Shown here piece after piece: positions 46,790 through 55,601 of a stretch of 61,529 nt of DNA; within the stretch, counting starts at the first letter, position 1; each line of letters opens with the position of its first letter. Made by a program: the position numbers and the translations under genes. The stretch is taken from NCBI GenBank assembly GCA_013361685.1, contig JABFXP010000022.1, positions 1-61,529 on the forward strand, written 5' to 3'. The DNA comes from Catenulispora sp. GTDB lineage: Bacteria; Actinomycetota; Actinomycetes; Streptomycetales; Catenulisporaceae. The notes under the pieces were generated by a model. That model made no database searches and was not told where the DNA came from. It saw only the letters and a program-made list of their open reading frames with translations.

Positions 46790-48382
46790 TCACATCTCGG
46801 CAGACAGCTCCGCACCAGCATCAGCCCTCGCACCACTCCCGGCCCCGGCCCCAACCCCCGACCCCACCGCATCCCCCTCCGCCTTCCCCGGCGCACGCAC
46901 CACCGCGAACACCGCACCGGCAAGCAACACAACGATCGCAATACCGAAGGCCGTGTGCGTAGCGTCAACAAAAGCCTGCTGCGCAGCATCCATCAAGTTC
47001 TTACCCTTCGGCCCGAACTGCGCGAGCTTGCCAGAAGCGCCCTTCACAGCCGCGATCGACGACTGCGCCCCCGCCGCCACCTGCGGCGGCAGCCCCTGCG
47101 TCGCACCGGCGACGTGCGACCGATACGCGGAGCTCAACGCACTCCCCAGCACCGCGATCCCCAGCGCGCTGCCCAGTTCGCGCGACAGGTCGTTCATCGC
47201 CGAACCCACGCCCTGCTTGGACTCCGGCAGCGAGGACACGATCGCAGTAGTCGCAGGCGTACCGGCCAGTCCCATGCCGAGGCCGAACAGCGCCAGCCCG
47301 ACAGCCAGGTGCCAGTAGACGAGGTGCGTGCTCAGCGTCGTCAGGACAGCCAGCCCGGAGGCGCTGAACACCAGCCCGAGCGGGAGCACCCGCTTCGCGC
47401 CCACCCGGGCGGCGATCTTCGGCGCATTACGGGCGACGGGAACCAGGAACACCGGCATCGGCAGCAATGCCAGGGCGGCGCGGAAGGGCGACAGGTCGGC
47501 GACGTACTGCAGGTACTGCAGGATGATGAAGAACAGTCCGAAGCTGCCGAAGAACTGGATCGTGATCACGCCGGATCCGGCGCCGAATCCCTTGAGCCGG
47601 AACAGCCGCACATCCAGCATCGGTTCGTCGCGGCGCAGCTCCCATCCGATGAACGCGGCCAGGGCGAGACCGCCGACCACGAATCCCGTCACGGTCAGGG
47701 CGTCGCTCCAGCCGCGGTCGGGACCCTCGATGATGCCGAGCACGATGCCGACCGCCGCCAGCAGCGAGAACAGTCCGCCGACCGGGTCCAGGCGCGGGGC
47801 GTCGGCGTCGCGGGAGGTGGGGATGAGCACGAGCGTGCCGATCAGGGCGACGGCGGCGAGGGCGACGTTGAGGCCGAAGAACGAGCTCCAGGCGAAGAAC
47901 TCCAGCAGCGTGCCGGAGGCCAGCAGGCCGAGCACCGCGCCGCCGCCGGCGACGCCGACCCACACGCCGACCGCCCGGCCGCGTTCCTCCGGCGGGAACG
48001 ACGTGGTGATGATGGACAGGGTCGACGGCATGACCGCCGCCGCGCCGAGTCCCATCGCCGCGCGCAGGCCGATCAGCGCTGACGGGGATCCCACGAACAT
48101 CGCCACCGCGGCGGCGGCTCCGAAGACGGCCAGACCGGCCAGCAGGGTGCCCTTGCGGCCGTAGCGGTCGCCGATGGCGCCGGCCGGGAGCAGGAAGCCG
48201 ACGAAGACCAGGGTGTAGGCGTCGACGATCCAGATCACCTGGGTCTGCGAGGCGCCGGTGGCGGCGGACAGGTCGGGCAGGGCGACGTTCAGGCCGCTGA
48301 CCGCCGAGACCACCATCATCAGCGCCAGGGCGACGACGGCCAGCACGAGCTTGCGGCGGCGGGGGGTGAGTTCGGCAGACAT
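46790..48382 (-). CDS. MFS drug exporter, EmrB/QacA (DHA2) type
   Basis: 530 aa, ATG start with GAGGAC upstream. Fourteen predicted helices, motif A 'GAIGDRYGRKGTLLAGLA' and motif C-like 'GVWVGVAGGGAVLGLLASG'. A long Gly/Ala/Asp tail ends the protein. Divergent from a TetR gene across a palindromic region, the standard layout for a repressor-controlled multidrug exporter. Distinct in sequence from the MFS gene at 38819. Confidence 0.9.
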   Translation of the reverse strand: MSAELTPRRRKLVLAVVALALMMVVSAVSGLNVALPDLSAATGASQTQVIWIVDAYTLVFVGFLLPAGAIGDRYGRKGTLLAGLAVFGAAAAVAMFVGSPSALIGLRAAMGLGAAAVMPSTLSIITTSFPPEERGRAVGVWVGVAGGGAVLGLLASGTLLEFFAWSSFFGLNVALAAVALIGTLVLIPTSRDADAPRLDPVGGLFSLLAAVGIVLGIIEGPDRGWSDALTVTGFVVGGLALAAFIGWELRRDEPMLDVRLFRLKGFGAGSGVITIQFFGSFGLFFIILQYLQYVADLSPFRAALALLPMPVFLVPVARNAPKIAARVGAKRVLPLGLVFSASGLAVLTTLSTHLVYWHLAVGLALFGLGMGLAGTPATTAIVSSLPESKQGVGSAMNDLSRELGSALGIAVLGSALSSAYRSHVAGATQGLPPQVAAGAQSSIAAVKGASGKLAQFGPKGKNLMDAAQQAFVDATHTAFGIAIVVLLAGAVFAVVRAPGKAEGDAVGSGVGAGAGSGARADAGAELSAEM

Positions 48383-48418
48383 GGCGTCCTCGCAGAGTTG
48401 AGGTGGAGCCGGACCGGT

Positions 48419-48456
48419 ATTCTGTACATACAGAATTCTGCACCGCTAGAATTCTG
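48419..48456. promoter_or_regulatory. TetR-type operator cluster
   Basis: ATTCTGTA-CA-TACAGAAT (48419-48436) is a perfect inverted repeat. It overlaps CAGAATTCTG (48431-48440), and AGAATTCT recurs at 48449-48456. All lie in the 99-bp gap between the MFS and tetR start codons. Confidence 0.8.
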
Positions 48457-48481
48457 CATGTCAAGAATTTCGGAGGGAAGC

Positions 48482-49102
48482 ATGGCTGAGCAGGCCAAGA
48501 AGGCGACGGCCGCCAAGCGCGGCCGCCGCACCGACGGCGGCCAGGCGAAGGAAGCGATCCAGGAGGCCGCCTGGCGCCTGTTCGCCGAGAACGGCTTCGA
48601 CCGCACCTCGGTCCGCCAGATCGCCCTGGCCGCCCACGTCGACCCGATGCTGGTCACGCACTACTTCAAGACCAAGGCCGGCCTGTTCGCCGCGATCATG
48701 CGCCCCCCGGTGGAGCCCTCCGAGGCGATCGCCTTCGTCCTCGCCGAAGGTCCGGACCACGCCGGCGAACGCATGGCGGCTTTCATCCTGCGCACCCTGG
48801 AATCCCCCGACCGACGCAAATGGATCGTGGCGATGGTCCGCGCCGCGACGGCCGAACCCGAGATCGCCGCGGTGGTCCGCGAACGCTTCGCCGAGACGAT
48901 CCTGATCCCGCTCGCCGAAGCCATCGGCTCCTCCGACCCCGAATACCGCGCCACGCTCGTGATGTCCCAGCTCATCGGACTGGCGATGACCCGCTACATC
49001 GCCGCCGTCGAGCCCATGGCGTCCCGCCCGGCCGATGAAGTCGCGGCTGACATCGCGGAGACGTTTCAGCGCTACCTGACCGGGCCGCTCAGCGCCGGGT
49101 AA
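48482..49102 (+). CDS. TetR-family transcriptional regulator
   Basis: 206 aa from ATG 48482 (GGAGGG upstream). N-terminal HTH: 'IQEAAWRLFAENGFDRTSVRQIALAAHVDPMLVTHYF' (short parts: LFAENGFDRTSVRQIA, HVDPMLVTHYFKTKAGLF). The C-terminal ligand domain resembles the TetR_C_17/AcrR-like group ('MAAFILRTLESPDRRKW'). It is expected to repress the divergent MFS exporter and itself through the ATTCTG palindromes. Confidence 0.9.
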   Translation: MAEQAKKATAAKRGRRTDGGQAKEAIQEAAWRLFAENGFDRTSVRQIALAAHVDPMLVTHYFKTKAGLFAAIMRPPVEPSEAIAFVLAEGPDHAGERMAAFILRTLESPDRRKWIVAMVRAATAEPEIAAVVRERFAETILIPLAEAIGSSDPEYRATLVMSQLIGLAMTRYIAAVEPMASRPADEVAADIAETFQRYLTGPLSAG

Positions 49103-49276
49103 AGAGCGCGATCCGGAAGAGACGGTCAGCCCCAGCGGGCAGTATGCGAGCTTTAGTATGGAGAGATAAGCCCTGTCTGCTCTGCACCCCATCGGGCACC
49201 AGGACCGCAGTTCGAAACCAGAGGCATAGCTGCTCCAGATCCTGGCAAGCGGCGTGGATGCCAGAGGTGATACGTC

Positions 49277-49933
49277 ATGCGTTTCCGGGATCGCACCGAG
49301 GCCGGTCAGACGCTGGCCGACCAGCTGCGCGGCATGGATATGCACGACCCCGTAGTACTGGCGCTCCCCCGTGGCGGCGTACCGGTGGCCGTTGAGATCG
49401 CAGCCGCTCTGCACGCCGACGTCGACGTGTTCGTCGCCCGCAAAGTCGGGCTGCCAGGCCACGAGGAATTCGGCGTGGCGGCGATCGCCGAGGGCTCCGA
49501 CGAGCTGGTTCTCGGCGAGGGCGCCGCCAGCTACGGCCTCGACCGGCACGAACTGGCCGAACTCGCGGCCCGGCAACAGCAGGAACTGCGGCGGCGAGTG
49601 ACCGCCTATCGAGGCGACCGCAAACTGCCGGAACTCGCCGGCCGAGACGTGATCCTCGTCGACGACGGCGTCGCCACCGGCATCACCGCCGAGGCCGCGT
49701 TGAAGTCACTCCGCACCCAGCGACCACGCCGCCTGATCCTGGCAGCGGGCGCCTGCGCGGCGGATTCGAAACGGCGGCTGGCACGCATCGCCGACGACGT
49801 CGTGTGCGCGACGTCGCCCCGGGACTTCGTCGCCGTCGGCCTCTGGTACACGGACTTCCGGCAGGTCAGCGATCAAGAGGTGCTTGATCTGCTGCACAAG
49901 GCCGAACCTACGGTTCGGAAGGCACGGCGATGA
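49277..49933 (+). CDS. phosphoribosyltransferase-fold protein
   Basis: 218 aa, ATG start with AGAGGTG. PRPP-binding motif 'VILVDDGVATGITAEAALK' and PPi loop region 'VLALPRGGVPVAVEIA', then 'VFVARKVGLPGHEEFGVAA'. This group of short actinobacterial PRTases is often found with stress proteins, and the true base acceptor is unknown. Its 3' end overlaps the convergent BASS transporter gene by 26 bp. Confidence 0.87.
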   Translation: MRFRDRTEAGQTLADQLRGMDMHDPVVLALPRGGVPVAVEIAAALHADVDVFVARKVGLPGHEEFGVAAIAEGSDELVLGEGAASYGLDRHELAELAARQQQELRRRVTAYRGDRKLPELAGRDVILVDDGVATGITAEAALKSLRTQRPRRLILAAGACAADSKRRLARIADDVVCATSPRDFVAVGLWYTDFRQVSDQEVLDLLHKAEPTVRKARR

Positions 49934-50957
49934 ACGCAGCTGTCGCGATCGGCGTCGGCGCCTGCTCAACAGCTGCTTCAGACTCGGCGCCCCACCGCCG
50001 GGCAAGCACCGTGCAGGCCATCAGCTGTATCTGGTGGAACAGCATCAGCGGCAGCACCATCAGCGGCAGTTCGTGAGCCGGGAACAGCACCGCCGCCATC
50101 GGCAGGCCGCTCGCGAGGCTCTTCTTCGAACCGCAGAAGATCAGTGTGATCCGCTCCGGGCGATCGAAGCCGAGGCGCCCCGCCGCACGACCGGTCAGCG
50201 TCAGCACCGCCGTCAGCAGCAGTCCGCAGCACGCCAACAGCGCGACCAGCCGCGCCGGCGACACCGTGTGCCAGACCCCTGCGACCATGCCCTCGCTGAA
50301 GGCGCTGTAGACGACCAGCAGGATCGAGCCTCGATCGACCAGCGTCAGCATCGGCTTGTGCGCGGCGATCCAATCCGCGATCCAGCGGCGCGCCACCTGC
50401 CCGGCCAGGAAGGGCAGCAGCAGCTGGGCCACCAGCGCGGTCACCGCGCCGCCGTCCACCCGCACCGCGCCGCCCAGCAGCGCCGAGGCCAGCAGCGGCG
50501 TCACCACGATCCCGGCCAATGAGGAGAACGACGCCGCGCACACCGCCGCCGCGACGTTTCCCCGGGCCAGCGAGGTGAACGCGATCGACGACTGCACGGT
50601 CGAGGGCAGCAGCGTCAGGAACAGCACACCCTTGGCCAGCTCCGGTCCGAGCACCGGCCGCGCCGCCGCCTCAGCAGCCAGCCCGAGCAGGGGGAACAGG
50701 ACGAAGGTCGACGCCAGGATCACGGCGTGCAGGCGCCACTGTTTGATGCCGGCCCACGCAGCACGCGGCGACAGACGTGCGCCGTAGAGGAAGAAGAGCA
50801 GGCCGATGACGAAGACCGTGACATGCGACAGGCCCTTCGCCGTTCCGCCGCGCGCCGGAAGCAGCGCCGCGCCCGCGACGGTGGTGAGGATCGCCAGCAG
50901 ATAGGGATCCACGCCGACGTCGGCCATTTTGAGGCGCAGGGACTTCAGCATGGTCAT
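49908..50957 (-). CDS. bile acid:sodium symporter-like (BASS/SLC10A7-type) transporter
   Basis: 349 aa with about ten helices. 'GLLFFLYGARLSPRAAWAGI', 'LLPSTVQSSIAFTSLARGN' (the conserved NxxxxA-like crossing helix) and 'FCGSKKSLASGLPMA' are hallmark segments of the SLC10A7-like branch. Sodium-coupled uptake of an organic anion is likely. Its ATG overlaps the amidase stop (ATGA), which makes it the third gene of an amidase operon and suggests it imports the substrate or a product anion. Confidence 0.88.
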   Translation of the reverse strand: MTMLKSLRLKMADVGVDPYLLAILTTVAGAALLPARGGTAKGLSHVTVFVIGLLFFLYGARLSPRAAWAGIKQWRLHAVILASTFVLFPLLGLAAEAAARPVLGPELAKGVLFLTLLPSTVQSSIAFTSLARGNVAAAVCAASFSSLAGIVVTPLLASALLGGAVRVDGGAVTALVAQLLLPFLAGQVARRWIADWIAAHKPMLTLVDRGSILLVVYSAFSEGMVAGVWHTVSPARLVALLACCGLLLTAVLTLTGRAAGRLGFDRPERITLIFCGSKKSLASGLPMAAVLFPAHELPLMVLPLMLFHQIQLMACTVLARRWGAESEAAVEQAPTPIATAAFIAVPSEP

Positions 50958-52204
50958 TCAGGATCCTTATTCGTGACGTGCTGGCCGGTCGGGTGGAGTG
51001 GTTGTCGGTCGGACTGGGAATCGTGGCCGGCGGCGGCCTGGATCCGACCTTCCCCCTCTTCGCTCTGCCGCCGCGCCAAGTGCACCAGCCGTTCATCAGC
51101 GCCGGGTTCGCCGACCAGGCTGAGCCCGATCGGCGCGCCTTCGACCATCGCTGCGGGGATGCTGACGGCAGGTGCGCCCGCTGCTCCAGCCAGGCAGGTG
51201 AAAAGCAGCGTCGCCGCTCGCCGCTGCGGATCACTCGCCGCCGAACCGAGGCGCGGAGCCGGGCCCGGCGCTGTGGGGATCGCCAGCACCGCGCCGGACA
51301 GCCGGTCTCGCAAGAGCGCTGCCGTCTCTTCAAGAACGGCCCGTCCGGCCTCAGCTTCCGCAGCGGTCACTTCCCTGGCCGCCCGGAACCGTGCACCGAC
51401 GCCCGGGCCGAATCGCGGATTCTCCCGCTCGATCCACGCGCCGTGTGCCTCCCAGGCCTCAAACGCCTGCACGACGCGGAACGCCTCCCGCGTCCGCTCC
51501 CAGAGCCCTGATCCGTCGAACAACGCCGCTCGGTCCACGGCCAGATTCAGCCGCTCGACCTCGGGCTCCAACGCCGCAGCGACGGCCGGCTCCACCACGG
51601 CCCACACGTCTGACGGCATCAGCACCCGTATGACCTCGGCCGTCTGCGGCCCCGGCTCGAGCAGCCACGAGCACAGCTCAAGCAGGTGCGCGTCCCGCGT
51701 CATCAGCCCGGGCACGTCGAACGATCGCGCGAGAGGCACGATCCCCTCCCGCGACACCCGCGCGTGTGTCGGTCGCAGGCCGTAGAGGCCGCAATACGAG
51801 GCCGGGACGCGGATCGAGCCGGCCGTGTCCGTTCCCAGCCCCACGTCGGCGAGCCCGGCGGCGACCGCCGCCGCCGTTCCGCTCGATGAGCCGCCCGTGA
51901 CCCGGTCCGGCGCGGCGGCGTTGCGCGGGGCGCCGTAGTGGAGATTCGTCCCGCCGAGGCTGTAAGCGAGCTCGTCGGTGTGGGTCTTCCCCACGAACGA
52001 CAACCCCGCGCGCCGCAGCAGCGCCACGACCTCGGCGTCCCGCTCGGCCACCTCGTGCGTCGCCAGCCACAGCGGATGCCCGCAGCCGGTCGGCAGGCCC
52101 GCCACGTCGATGACGTCCTTCACCGCGAGCCGCAGGGCGCCCTCAGGTGTGGCCGCAGCCGCCGACGGGTCCACCGGCACCCAAGGCACAAACGGATCGA
52201 TCAC
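50954..52204 (-). CDS. amidase-signature hydrolase (AtzE/GatA-like)
   Basis: 416 aa, somewhat short for the family (usual about 450-480). Ser-cisSer-Lys triad visible: Lys29 in 'LAVKDVIDVAG', Ser106 region in 'GGSSSGTAAAVAAG', nucleophile Ser130 in 'GTDTAGSIRVPAS'. No fused allophanate domain. The C-terminus has a polar tail after 'LVHLARR'. Hydrolyses a carboxamide to acid and ammonia; the substrate is unknown. Coupled by ATGA overlaps to the FmdA/AmdA gene upstream and the transporter downstream. Confidence 0.9.
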   Translation of the reverse strand: MIDPFVPWVPVDPSAAAATPEGALRLAVKDVIDVAGLPTGCGHPLWLATHEVAERDAEVVALLRRAGLSFVGKTHTDELAYSLGGTNLHYGAPRNAAAPDRVTGGSSSGTAAAVAAGLADVGLGTDTAGSIRVPASYCGLYGLRPTHARVSREGIVPLARSFDVPGLMTRDAHLLELCSWLLEPGPQTAEVIRVLMPSDVWAVVEPAVAAALEPEVERLNLAVDRAALFDGSGLWERTREAFRVVQAFEAWEAHGAWIERENPRFGPGVGARFRAAREVTAAEAEAGRAVLEETAALLRDRLSGAVLAIPTAPGPAPRLGSAASDPQRRAATLLFTCLAGAAGAPAVSIPAAMVEGAPIGLSLVGEPGADERLVHLARRQSEEGEGRIQAAAGHDSQSDRQPLHPTGQHVTNKDPE

Positions 52205-53298
52205 AGACCCGCCTCCCCGAGCGCGGCCAGGTGTGCCTTCGGAATCCGGCAGTGCACGCCCTTCACCAGATCGACGACCTGCGAAACATGGAAGTCGCAG
52301 GCTGCTGACAAGTACGCGAGCGCGATCGCCGGCGGCACCCCGAACCGCTCGCCCAGGAACGTGATCGCGTTCCGGGTCGCCGTCCGCAGCGCCTCGTCGA
52401 GGTCGGCGTCGAGCCCGATCACCACGTGGTCGGCCGCGGTCTCGGCGTACGGCGCGGCGAGGGCCTTCGCCATCCGGCGGACCGGTTCGTCGGAGCGGAC
52501 GGTCAGCCGCAGCGTGGCCCGCAGCGGCGCCTCGAACGCCGTCAGCGCCACTTCGCCGTCGCCCTGGGAGAAGTGCGGATCGCCGGTGTAGAACAGGGCT
52601 CCACCGGTCTGGACCGGGAGATACAGCTTCGAGCCCTGAGTCAGTAGCCTGATGTCCAGGTTGCCGCCGTGCGGCCCCGGCGGCACGGAGTGCACCGGCT
52701 GGTCGGTCGCCGCCGCCACCCCGAGGATCCCCAGGAACGGTGCCAACGACCAGCGCAGCGCCCGGCCGTCGCCCAGCGGCAGCCGCCCGTGCTCGTCGTC
52801 GTCGGCGAACGCCACCAGGCAGACCGGCGGCACCACGCCGTCCGGCCCCGGCTCCCCGGCCGGGTACTCGCCGGGCAGCGCGCCCCGGCCGTGGCGGTTG
52901 CTGATGACGCCGTACGGGGCCCGTCGCCGCAACGACAGCACCTCGACCTCCAGCACGTCCCCGGGCCGGGCCCCGCGCACAGCCACCGGGCCGGTGACGA
53001 CGTGCGAGCCGCGGGTGGCGGGCTCGTGCCGCAGGACCGAGGCGATCTCGATGGCGTCGGCCAGCAGCCCGGACCGCGCGATCCCGGCCGCGCCGAAGAA
53101 GGCCGCCGGGTCGCCGCCCTGATCGGCGAGCAGCCCTTCGTGGCTCACGGTGTCGACCGTCACCGAGGTGCCGGAATCCACCGCCAGCACCGGCGCCGAG
53201 GCGGCGTTCGGCAGCAGCCCCCAGGAGACGGTCTCCGGCGTCGAGCGCAGGTACCGCGCGCCGTCGATCGCTCCTTGGTCTGGCTGTAGTACGTTCAC
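52201..53298 (-). CDS. acetamidase/formamidase family (FmdA/AmdA) protein
   Basis: 365 aa, GTG start with GGGAGGGG. FmdA/AmdA signatures: 'VTGPVAVRGARPGDVLEVEV', 'SVPPGPHGGNLDIRLLTQGS', 'PVQTGGALFYTGDPHFSQGDGE' (in part, the metal-binding HxxQGxGE) and 'ATRNAITFLGE'. Zinc-dependent hydrolysis of small amides to ammonia. First gene of a three-gene leftward operon whose promoter carries a GntR-like operator, divergent from the GntR gene. Confidence 0.92.
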   Translation of the reverse strand: MNVLQPDQGAIDGARYLRSTPETVSWGLLPNAASAPVLAVDSGTSVTVDTVSHEGLLADQGGDPAAFFGAAGIARSGLLADAIEIASVLRHEPATRGSHVVTGPVAVRGARPGDVLEVEVLSLRRRAPYGVISNRHGRGALPGEYPAGEPGPDGVVPPVCLVAFADDDEHGRLPLGDGRALRWSLAPFLGILGVAAATDQPVHSVPPGPHGGNLDIRLLTQGSKLYLPVQTGGALFYTGDPHFSQGDGEVALTAFEAPLRATLRLTVRSDEPVRRMAKALAAPYAETAADHVVIGLDADLDEALRTATRNAITFLGERFGVPPAIALAYLSAACDFHVSQVVDLVKGVHCRIPKAHLAALGEAGL

Positions 53299-53328
53299 AA
53301 CGAGCCCCTCCCAGTCCGGTCGGGGACG

Positions 53329-53340
53329 ATTGTATTCAAT
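53329..53340. promoter_or_regulatory. GntR operator 1 (amidase operon/gntR divergent promoter)
   Basis: ATTGTATTCAAT, an inverted repeat with flanking G and C (GATTG...CAATC), lies in the 53-bp gap between the FmdA and GntR start codons. Its core TTGTATTCAA differs at one base from the site before the amidohydrolase gene. Confidence 0.8.
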
Positions 53341-53351
53341 CGAGGTAGACG

Positions 53352-54146
53352 ATGAAGAGTGGGGTCGGCCACACCGGCTCGACCGAGGGGGCTGCCGGGA
53401 CGGCCGGGGCCGGTGGTGCTGCCGGTGCGGCGCAGCCCGCTGACGTCGCCGAACCCGCCCGCAAACCCGGCCGCGTCTCGGCCCACGAGGTCAGCCGGGC
53501 CATCCGCGACGACATCATCCGCGGTGTGCACGCCCCGGGCGCCCGGCTCGCCGAGGAGGCCCTGTCGGCCCGGTACGGCGTCTCCCGGGTCCCGGTCCGA
53601 GAGGCTTTGCGCACATTGGAGGCCGAAGGCTTCGTCCGTTCACGCCCCTACGCCGGGGTCGCGGTGGCCGAACTCGACGACGCCGAAGCCGAGGACCTGC
53701 TGGAGATCCGGGCCCGGCTGGAGCCGCTGGGCGCCGGCCGCGCCGCCGCGCGCCGCACCCCCGAGCAGCTCGGACGTCTCAAAGAACTGCTGCTCCTGGC
53801 CGACGACGCCCTGGCCGCCGACCGCCTGGGCGAGCTGGCCCGGCTCAACAGCCGCTTCCACGAAGTGCTCGCGCAGGCCTCCGGCTCACAGACCCTGACC
53901 CAGCTGGTCACGCAGCTCAGCTGGAAGATCGCCTGGGTCTACGCGGTCGAGCTGCCGCGCCGCGCCGACGACTCGTGGCGGGAGCACGCGGAGATCGTGG
54001 CCGCGCTGGAAGCCGGCGATCCGGATCGGGCCGCGAAGGTGGTGGCGAAGCACATCGCCCAAGCTCAGAAGGCATATCGGCGCCGTCCGTCGGGCGCGGC
54101 GGACGCATCGGGCGGGGCTGCCGGGAGTGCGGAGTCGGAAACATAG
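53352..54146 (+). CDS. GntR-family regulator, FadR subfamily with FCD domain
   Basis: 264 aa, ATG start. After a Gly/Ala-rich N-terminal extension of about 40 residues comes a winged helix ('AIRDDIIRGVHAPGARLAEE', 'YGVSRVPVREALRTLEAEGF') and an FCD effector domain with 'LEIRARLEPLG', 'LNSRFHEVLAQAS' and 'HAEIVAALEAGD', which supply its metal-binding His/Asp set. TnGTATACnA-type sites bound by this subfamily occur before both neighbouring operons. It likely represses them until a carboxylate ligand appears. Confidence 0.93.
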   Translation: MKSGVGHTGSTEGAAGTAGAGGAAGAAQPADVAEPARKPGRVSAHEVSRAIRDDIIRGVHAPGARLAEEALSARYGVSRVPVREALRTLEAEGFVRSRPYAGVAVAELDDAEAEDLLEIRARLEPLGAGRAAARRTPEQLGRLKELLLLADDALAADRLGELARLNSRFHEVLAQASGSQTLTQLVTQLSWKIAWVYAVELPRRADDSWREHAEIVAALEAGDPDRAAKVVAKHIAQAQKAYRRRPSGAADASGGAAGSAESET

Positions 54147-54180
54147 ACGTTGCCTGGCACGTCTTTGATCGCAACACGGT

Positions 54181-54190
54181 TTGTATACAA
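54181..54190 (+). promoter_or_regulatory. GntR operator 2 (before amidohydrolase)
   Basis: TTGTATACAA, a perfect palindrome, ends only 8 bp before the amidohydrolase ATG, so bound repressor would block the start region directly. No clear Shine-Dalgarno site fits in this gap. Confidence 0.8.
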
Positions 54191-54198
54191 CCTTGCCC

Positions 54199-55506
54199 AT
54201 GCCAGATCTCCTGCTGCGGCGAGCACGGATAGCCGACGACGCGCCGCTCGTCGACATAGTGGTCCGCGACGGCCGGATCGCCGCCCTCGGCCCGGGCGCG
54301 GCCGACGGCGAACCGGCATCGGAGGCGAAGCCTGAGGCGGAGCTTGAGCCAAAGCCCGAACCGAAGCCCGGCATCGCAGAGCTCGACTGTGCGGGCCGGG
54401 TCGTGATCCCCGGCCTGATCGAGTCCCACCTGCACCTCGACAAGGCCCTGCTGGACCGCGAACGCCCCAACCTGGAGGGCACGCTCGCCGGCGCCATAGC
54501 CGTCACCGGTGAACTCAAGCGCGGCTTCACCGTCGAGAACGTCCGGAACCGGGCCCGCACGGTCCTGGAGACCGCGATCACCCACGGCGCGACCCTGATC
54601 CGCGCCCATCCCGACGTCGATCCGATCGTCGGACTCCTGGGCCTGGACGTGGTGCTCGGCCTCAAGGAGGAGTACCGGACCGCCGTCGACATCCAGGTCG
54701 TCGCTTTCCCGCAAGAAGGCATCTTCAAGGCGCCGGGAACGCTCGAGCTGCTGCGCGAAGCGCTCAAGCGCGGCGCTGACGTCATCGGCGGCTGCACCTA
54801 CAACGAAGCGGACCTGGACGACTGCCACCGGCACGTCGAAACGGTCCTGGACCTCGCCGTCGAGTTCGGCGTCCCGGCCGACCTGCACGCCGACTTCGCC
54901 GACGACGTCTCCGATCCCCGCTACGCCCTGGCCGGCTACATCGCCGAGGCCACGTCCGCGCGCGGCCTGCAGGGCAGCGTCGCCCTGGGGCACATGACCT
55001 CCCTGGCGGCCCTGAACCCGGCGGAGCGGGCCGTCGTCCTCAAACAACTCGCCCAGGCCGGCGTCGCGGTGATCCCGCTGCCCGCCACCGACATGCACCT
55101 GGGCGGACGGCGCGACGAGGCCAACGTGCGGCGCGGGGTCGCGCCCGTCCGCGACCTGTGGGAGGCCGGCGTCACCACCGCCTTCTCCTCCAACAACGTC
55201 CGCAACGCCTTCACCCCCTACGGCAACGCGGACCTGCTCGACATCGGCCTGTTCCTGGCCCAGACCGGACACCTGTCGTCCCCGGACGATCTGGCCCGCG
55301 TGCTGGCGATGGCCACCACCGAGGCGGCGGCCGTGGTCGGCGTCGCCGAAGACTACGGGCTGCGCGTCGGCGCCAAGGCCGACCTGGTCGTCCTGGACAC
55401 CCTCGCGGTCGCCGACGCGCTGCTGGACCGGCCGGTGCGCACGGCGGTGGTCAAGGGCGGGCGGATCGTCGCCCGGACGACGAAGACCACGGCTCTGTCG
55501 CTGTAG
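54199..55506 (+). CDS. cytosine-deaminase/AtzC-like amidohydrolase with altered active-site residues
   Basis: 435 aa from ATG 54199. Composite amidohydrolase: an N-terminal and C-terminal beta-sandwich flank the barrel. HLHLDK (His77, His79, Lys82) and His230 ('DLHADFADD'), His265 ('LGHMTS') match family metal/catalytic sites, but the position of the usual Glu after the third His is Phe233 and the usual strand-8 Asp is Asn332 (SNNV instead of SDNV). An EPKPEPKP-type acidic insert (about 40-58) is unusual. A ring-opening or deaminating role on a cyclic amide is expected if the site is active. Confidence 0.85.
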   Translation: MPDLLLRRARIADDAPLVDIVVRDGRIAALGPGAADGEPASEAKPEAELEPKPEPKPGIAELDCAGRVVIPGLIESHLHLDKALLDRERPNLEGTLAGAIAVTGELKRGFTVENVRNRARTVLETAITHGATLIRAHPDVDPIVGLLGLDVVLGLKEEYRTAVDIQVVAFPQEGIFKAPGTLELLREALKRGADVIGGCTYNEADLDDCHRHVETVLDLAVEFGVPADLHADFADDVSDPRYALAGYIAEATSARGLQGSVALGHMTSLAALNPAERAVVLKQLAQAGVAVIPLPATDMHLGGRRDEANVRRGVAPVRDLWEAGVTTAFSSNNVRNAFTPYGNADLLDIGLFLAQTGHLSSPDDLARVLAMATTEAAAVVGVAEDYGLRVGAKADLVVLDTLAVADALLDRPVRTAVVKGGRIVARTTKTTALSL

Positions 55507-55601
55507 CGATACGGCAACACCCGCCCAATAACACCTTCCGGGCACCGGTGCCCACCAACGGCTCTCACCGACGACCCCCATCAACGCTACGGAGAATCAT
55601 C

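Noticed and set aside
49195-49230. GTTCGAAACC-like string resembling a tRNA T-loop
   Set aside because: No acceptor, D or anticodon stems could be built around it.
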